In this document: piece by piece, positions 59,781-64,000 of the stretch
Numbering within the stretch: position 1 is the stretch's first letter
Layout: the number at the start of each line of letters is the position of its first letter
NCBI RefSeq assembly: GCF_041737375.1
Contig: NZ_JBGSRV010000015.1
Location: forward strand, 74,159 to 138,158
Reading direction: 5' to 3'
DNA: 64,000 nucleotides
Source of the DNA: Vampirovibrio sp041737375
Lineage (GTDB): Bacteria; Cyanobacteriota; Vampirovibrionia; Vampirovibrionales; Vampirovibrionaceae
The notes under the pieces: generated by a model
The model's input: the letters and a program-made list of their open reading frames with translations, nothing else
Database searches by the model: none
What the model was told of the DNA's origin: nothing
Position numbers and translations under genes: made by a program

Positions 59781-61830
59781 ATTCAAAAACAGAATGATAG
59801 GCGGCCTGCATGCAGTCTTTTTCTGTGGCTGTAACCCCATAAGCGGCATCCACCAACTGGTTCAATGCCTCGGTTAAGTCCTTGCGTTGAGAGGGGTGCA
59901 ACTCACCGGCCAAGACCTCACTGAGCGCCGACAGTTGATGCACCCGCTCGGGTTCTTGAAACCGGGGTTGCGGGAACGTGAGCAACACATCTTTATCCAC
60001 TTGCAAGCGATGCCCTTTGCGTTTTTGATGATAAAACCAGTACCAGCCCAATCGGCTATTCAGCAGGGCGCACCAATAGGCCGGGTTATTCCCTTCTGGC
60101 AGCAACACATAAAACCCTTCGGAAACATAGGCGCATTGGGGGACCACCGCAAAGGCGGGCGACATGACCTGTCGGGCGCAAACTATTTTTTCAGGGGATT
60201 CAAACCACTTTTTTTGGCGGGCACGATGCAGACCGTACGGCTTAAACGCAGAGGTTAAAATGGATGCAAAGCCATCCAAATGCGCTTTTAAACGGGCATA
60301 CTGCTCAGGCTTAAGAGCCATGGCACGGCGGGCGGATGCATCGGTATAAACTAGCTGATACTGTGATGGGGCCTGATTAACCCCCTGAAAGGGCAAAAAT
60401 CCGGCAGGACCGTAATAAGGTTTTAATAAGGCCGCTTCTTCAGGGCCAAACTGAAGCTGCCGCACCTCGGCCTGATTCAGCAAAAAAATACCGGAACCGG
60501 GGGCTACTTTGGCTTGTTGAGGGGACGGCAATTTTTTCCAATCCGAGAATTTCAAACGACCTTGCGGCAACACCACTCCCTGCTGAATTTGTCGAGGGGC
60601 CAACAAGGGCGGCAAGCTCGACAAACGCTGCAACAACGCAATTTCCACCGCAGCCCCCAACAAAAATTTACCCGATTGAGTCTGCCTGAACAAAATAGCA
60701 GGTTGCAAGTTGCAGTGAGACAAACGATCCACTGCATCCGGTTGCCCCCATAAAACCGGCTGGCTATCGGCGTCTGGTTGCGGGAACGAGCCTTTTTGCC
60801 AAACCAGCAGCGCGGTATGATGACCAGGCGCGTTTTTAAAAACAGGGGTGGCCCCAAAGGTGCAAATTTCCTGAAAGCGACCCTCTTGCCATAGCAACGC
60901 CCGAAGCGGGGCGCTGCTGGTGCGTTGGGTCCAGTACTGCGGCAACACATAGGCTAGTTGGCCCTCAGGCTCCAATCGGTGAATGGCCCATGCCGTAAAG
61001 GCATCACATAAATCCATTTTAGGCTGATAAAAGCCACTGGTTTGCAGGGGCGCAAAACGCTTTGCCTGTTTGCGAACTTCAGAAATATAAGGCGGATTGC
61101 CCAATACAAAATGCCAAGCCATTTCCGCAAAAAGAGGGGTACTTAAGGTATCCGCACATTGCACCAGTTCGGCGTGAAGGGGTAAGTTCAGCGGCTCATG
61201 CTGACAATCCAGCCAGCCAACCCACTGAGCCAATCGCAAGCGGGTAATGAACACACTGGCCGGGTCCAGATCCAGCCCGTACAATTGATGGCAAACACTG
61301 TAAGCCGCGCTGCCTTGAAGCTTGAGAACGGGATATTGCTGCTGAATGGCCCCGTAAAAAGCATGCAATTTTTTCAAGGCTTCCACCAAAAACACGCCCG
61401 TTCCACAGGCGGGATCGATCAGTTTTAAGCTTTCTACACGCTGTAAATCAGCCTGCGCCGCTTGAAGCCGCTGCCCGGAAACCGCTTGTTCAATGCGCCG
61501 CAATTGCTGCGCTAAATAAACGCCCAAGGTTTGTTGAACCAAATAATGCGCAATAGAAACCGGGGTGTAAAAAACCCCTTGTTGCGCCTCGCCTTTACTT
61601 CGAGCCTGCCGAGCCAGTCGCTCCTGAATCCGCTCGTATAAAAACACCCAATCATCGTTGGGTTGCAGCAATAAGGGTTGAATATCTGCCTCTTCAAAAC
61701 CAGCGCCCCCAGTGGTGGGGGGTAAGCCTGAGCCTCTAACCGGAAATTCCGCCAACAGCTGCCCCCAAGCCGCAAGCGATAATACTGGCCAGTTGGAGAA
61801 AATTAAATTATATTGGCCTATGGATTGCAT
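59749..61830 (-). CDS. Orphan N6-adenine DNA methyltransferase, Eco57I-like
   Basis: 693 residues. SAM motif I IDPACGTGVFLVEAL (Asp139 onward), upstream motif X-like GVFYTPVSIAHYLVQQ, catalytic NPPY (245-248), and a C-terminal target-recognition region (about 400-640, with TaqI-like EKIVCARQVMSPAFAVVP). No PD-(D/E)xK or HNH nuclease domain is visible, and no restriction gene adjoins, so it is a solitary type II/IIG-derived methylase. ATG start without clear Shine-Dalgarno. Recognition sequence unknown. Confidence 0.85.
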   Translation of the reverse strand: MQSIGQYNLIFSNWPVLSLAAWGQLLAEFPVRGSGLPPTTGGAGFEEADIQPLLLQPNDDWVFLYERIQERLARQARSKGEAQQGVFYTPVSIAHYLVQQTLGVYLAQQLRRIEQAVSGQRLQAAQADLQRVESLKLIDPACGTGVFLVEALKKLHAFYGAIQQQYPVLKLQGSAAYSVCHQLYGLDLDPASVFITRLRLAQWVGWLDCQHEPLNLPLHAELVQCADTLSTPLFAEMAWHFVLGNPPYISEVRKQAKRFAPLQTSGFYQPKMDLCDAFTAWAIHRLEPEGQLAYVLPQYWTQRTSSAPLRALLWQEGRFQEICTFGATPVFKNAPGHHTALLVWQKGSFPQPDADSQPVLWGQPDAVDRLSHCNLQPAILFRQTQSGKFLLGAAVEIALLQRLSSLPPLLAPRQIQQGVVLPQGRLKFSDWKKLPSPQQAKVAPGSGIFLLNQAEVRQLQFGPEEAALLKPYYGPAGFLPFQGVNQAPSQYQLVYTDASARRAMALKPEQYARLKAHLDGFASILTSAFKPYGLHRARQKKWFESPEKIVCARQVMSPAFAVVPQCAYVSEGFYVLLPEGNNPAYWCALLNSRLGWYWFYHQKRKGHRLQVDKDVLLTFPQPRFQEPERVHQLSALSEVLAGELHPSQRKDLTEALNQLVDAAYGVTATEKDCMQAAYHSVFESRVGPVVEPT

Positions 61831-61884
61831 TGATTCATTTTATTGCATATTTAAACTGAAGAAAAGAATGCAATGACAACCCAC

Positions 61885-61918
61885 ACAAAAAAAACGACCC
61901 TTGCGGGCCGTTTTTTAA
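61885..61918 (-). terminator. Terminator of the GNT-repeat protein gene
   Basis: On the minus strand AAAACGGCCC / GGGTCGTTTT (one G-U pair), tetraloop, then a run of eight T. Confidence 0.8.
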
Positions 61919-61938
61919 ACTGTCTATTGGTGCTGGAA

Positions 61939-63156
61939 TTAGTACCCCCCACCAGAGCTTTTAGCTTCGGGCTTCTTTTCGTCGCCAGCGGGCTTGTCGG
62001 CTCCATCTTTGCTGTTGCCAGTGTTACCGGTATTTCCAGTGTCGCCAGTGTCAGCTTTGCTATTGCCAGTGTTACCGGTATTTCCAGTGTCACCAGTGTC
62101 AGCTTTGCTATTGCCAGTGTTACCGGTATTTCCGGTGTCGCCAGTGTCAGCTTTGCTATTGCCGGTGTTACCGGTATTTCCAGTGTTTCCGGTGTTTCCG
62201 GTATCGCCGGTTCCATATTTGCTGACGCCAGCAATATCGGTGTTTCCAGTACCGCCAGTTTCAGCACCGGCACCGCTCAAAGCACCACCAAATGGACCCG
62301 AGCCACTAGCATCACCACCAAGCAGCCCCATTAACATTTGCATCAACATTTGTAAAATCATCATCAGGCCTGCCATCGGATTATTGGCCGCCCCGGAAGC
62401 ATCGGCTGCCGAAGAAGAGGCAGCTTTATCAGCAGCGACGCCATCAGAATTACCAGAGTTACCAGTATTGCCTGAATTGCCAGTATTGCCGGAACCTTTT
62501 ACACCATGATCCCCATTTAAATCGGCGCCAATTTTACCAGTGGTCACCGCATCAATGGCTTTCTGATACTTTTGATCATCATCAACGGCGTCTTCACCAG
62601 TGCCGTCAAAAACCTGCTTCAGGGAAACATCCCCATCCCGAATGGCTTGATAAACGGCGCCCAGAGTCTGTACGTCTTTCTCTCCAACGCCTTTGGTAAC
62701 CAAATCACTGCGGCCAGATTTTTCAAGAATTTCTTTTAATTTGCCGTTGTTATAATTACCACCATTATTTTTGTAGGCAGAAGCCACAAAGGCAAACGTG
62801 CCTGCCGACTTCTCATTGGGATCGGCTGAGTTCATATCCTTGTAGGCTTGCTGAGTAGCACCCGCAATGTCAGCGGCGTTTTTTGAACGCTTTCCTAAAA
62901 GGAACTCACCTACATAAGCTTCCTGAGCGGTGGTGCGGGTGGTGCCATATTGTTTGGCTTTATCTTGATTAATATTTCCATTTTCATCAGTGGCTTCAAT
63001 ATAACCCTGAATCTGACGAGGAGAAGATTTTAGGGATGCCGCCTTGCTGGCAGCAGCCATTTCTCCCGGTGCTTCAGCAGCTTCAGTGGCCGCCTTTTTG
63101 GGTTTGGGGCCAGTTCCGTATGCGGAACTGCTATATCCGCCCATCGCGTTAACCAT
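61939..63156 (-). CDS. Glycine/asparagine/threonine-repeat protein
   Basis: 405 residues, family not recognised. Residues about 45-235 are soluble and mostly helical (TTAQEAYVGEFLLGKRSKNA, VQTLGAVYQAIRDGDVSLKQ). Then GNTGNSG repeats, a Met/Leu-rich hydrophobic stretch (GLMMILQMLMQMLMGLLGG), and 16-residue tandem units TGDTGNTGNTGNSKAD. It ends in Gly-Gly-Gly-Tyr. No Sec signal peptide. Start ATG 63156 has AAGGAG 6-8 nt upstream. The harpin-like layout (Gly-rich, Met/Leu helix) suggests a secreted protein; this is inference. Confidence 0.75.
   Translation of the reverse strand: MVNAMGGYSSSAYGTGPKPKKAATEAAEAPGEMAAASKAASLKSSPRQIQGYIEATDENGNINQDKAKQYGTTRTTAQEAYVGEFLLGKRSKNAADIAGATQQAYKDMNSADPNEKSAGTFAFVASAYKNNGGNYNNGKLKEILEKSGRSDLVTKGVGEKDVQTLGAVYQAIRDGDVSLKQVFDGTGEDAVDDDQKYQKAIDAVTTGKIGADLNGDHGVKGSGNTGNSGNTGNSGNSDGVAADKAASSSAADASGAANNPMAGLMMILQMLMQMLMGLLGGDASGSGPFGGALSGAGAETGGTGNTDIAGVSKYGTGDTGNTGNTGNTGNTGNSKADTGDTGNTGNTGNSKADTGDTGNTGNTGNSKADTGDTGNTGNTGNSKDGADKPAGDEKKPEAKSSGGGY
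62015..62206. repeat. 48-bp tandem repeats inside the GNT-repeat gene
   Basis: Four consecutive 48-bp units (62015, 62063, 62111, 62159), the first three nearly identical and the last diverged, encoding TGDTGNTGNTGNSKAD. In-frame unit length means copy-number change alters protein length without a frameshift. Confidence 0.9.
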
Positions 63157-63493
63157 TTGTACTCTCCTTAAATTCTTTGCGCCGATTATTCCAAATAACG
63201 GACTGAAACCACACATTTAAATGACGAAAAGGTTGTGATTACTTCGATTGAAACTACGCTCTCAAAATACTTGAACTTAAATACAATGACGCTCTCTGGT
63301 AATGAATTTCCGTGCGCTTGCGATCAATCCGTTCAACAGACTTGGACTTAAACTACAGATATCTCTCACATTAAAATAAAAACAAACTAACCTAGATAAT
63401 TGCTTTTTAATTCATTTTAGTAACAGAACTATAGGATTCATGGCGGTTTTGAACAAAACCCACTCTAAAATTTCCAAATAAGCGACCCTTTTA
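63157..63493. other. AT-rich intergenic region, no gene called
   Basis: Upstream region of the GNT-repeat gene. Two direct ACGCTCTC copies (63256 and 63289) lie 33 bp apart. No convincing promoter hexamers. Confidence 0.35.
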
Positions 63494-63537
63494 CCAAAAA
63501 ATATAAAGGCAGTCGCTCAAAATAAAGCGACTGCCTT
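63494..63537 (-). terminator. Terminator of the partial repeat-protein gene
   Basis: Perfect 12-bp stem AAGGCAGTCGCT / AGCGACTGCCTT, 8-nt loop; on the minus strand followed by TATATTTTTT. Confidence 0.8.
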
Positions 63538-63569
63538 CAGAACTCAATTAAATAGGTTGGGATTACGAA

Positions 63570-64000
63570 TTAGTAACCACCACCACCGGCTTTCGGCTTC
63601 TGGGCCGCGTCTGTTCCGGTATTGCCAGTACCGGTATTGCCAGTGTTACCAGTGCCCGTATTTCCGGTGTCACCGGTTTTATCGGTTCCAGCACTACTCA
63701 CAGCACTGTCAGGTGAATTAGTAGCATTACCACCGTCTAAAGCAGTCATAATTATTTGTAAAATAGCACCAAAAATAGGCGTTATCATTTTTAAAATCTC
63801 ACCGCTTCCAGCGGTACCACCTGCCGCAGTGCCTGCACCAGCAGTGCCGCCCAAGACGCCCCCACCGGCTGCCGCACCTGCACCAGCAGTGCCAGGTGAA
63901 TTAGTAGCATTGCCACTGCCTAAAACAGTCAACAATATTTGTAAAGCAGAGCCGAGAAGAGGCACCATCATTTGTAGCATCTGAGTGGCTCCAGCGCCTT
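63570..64000 (-). CDS. Second Gly-rich repeat protein, N terminus outside the window
   Basis: At least 142 residues; the frame is open to the right edge, so the gene is partial. Two similar hydrophobic units, MLQMMVPLLGSALQILLTVL and ILKMITPIFGAILQIIMTAL, each followed by GNATNSP, then Gly/Ala-rich linkers, then a GNTGTGNTGNTG tail and the C terminus KAGGGGY, which matches the SSGGGY end of the neighbouring repeat protein. Not recognised; likely a paralogue with the same export or anchoring signal. Confidence 0.7.
   Translation of the reverse strand, partial: GAGATQMLQMMVPLLGSALQILLTVLGSGNATNSPGTAGAGAAAGGGVLGGTAGAGTAAGGTAGSGEILKMITPIFGAILQIIMTALDGGNATNSPDSAVSSAGTDKTGDTGNTGTGNTGNTGTGNTGTDAAQKPKAGGGGY

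Noticed and set aside
61994..62509. Plus-strand frame of Leu/Pro/Val repeats
   Set aside because: Shadow of the 48-bp repeats of the minus-strand gene.

Overview
The window looks like a chromosomal segment from a non-photosynthetic, flagellated relative of the cyanobacteria (class Vampirovibrionia/Melainabacteria, probably the Vampirovibrio side). This is an inference from gene content, not from a database search. Supporting signs are a cyanobacterial-style minC-minD-minE cluster, a DUF561/Ycf23 protein (a family known from cyanobacteria and plastids), an ArgZ/AgrE-type arginine dihydrolase, a full flagellar basal-body/hook cluster including P- and L-ring genes (so there is an outer membrane), and no photosynthesis gene. 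Base composition is even, near 50% G+C. I see no insertion sequence, prophage, CRISPR array, tRNA or rRNA.

Layout. 1-2122: part of the spc ribosomal operon (rplE partial, rpsN of the zinc type, rpsH, rplF, rplR), closed by two terminators directly after rplR. 2261-4507 (-): minCDE. 4732-8880: glutamate dehydrogenase (-), then rqcP, enolase, a short hibernation factor and a DUF4870 membrane protein. 8877-11122 (-): DUF58 and DUF429-like proteins. 11195-17381: ychF, a small membrane protein, the threonine-to-glycine pair tdh-kbl, and a GAF-like/GGDEF/HD-GYP signalling protein. 17511-24167: an omega-like RNA polymerase subunit, small ORFs, a TPR protein, Ycf23, uppS and a Na+/H+ antiporter. 24248-27407: RidA, small unknown proteins, XRE regulators and a TrmB-family regulator. 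27671-34344: rplI, a 3-methyladenine glycosylase, murA, a WYDxDP-duplicated protein, DUF309, sodB, folD and a dicarboxylate symporter. 34703-38953: an acidic disordered protein, queF overlapping a membrane-anchored alpha-crystallin-like protein, and an arginine dihydrolase with a separate LOR-domain ORF. 39347-48219: flagellar operon (transglycosylase, flgF, G, A, H, I, J, M, N, K, L). 48331-54500: an NTF2-like exported protein, lspA, rluD, a LapA-domain protein, a CooC/ParA-like ATPase, a sodium:solute symporter and, on the minus strand, an unknown membrane protein behind a clear TPP riboswitch. 54816-59780: hemE-hemN-hemH-hemY. 59749-61830 (-): an orphan N6-adenine methyltransferase. 61939-64000 (-): two glycine/asparagine/threonine-repeat proteins with matching C termini.

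Most remarkable points: the TPP riboswitch whose 3' edge supplies the ribosome-binding site of an unrecognised membrane protein; arginine dihydrolase and LOR domains, fused in cyanobacterial AgrE, here on separate ORFs in reversed order; a paired-operator promoter in front of the haem operon; a spc operon that stops at rplR; an FlgH without a lipobox; a 35-nt perfect palindrome over the stop codon of the DUF309 gene; and the repeat-protein family at the right edge.
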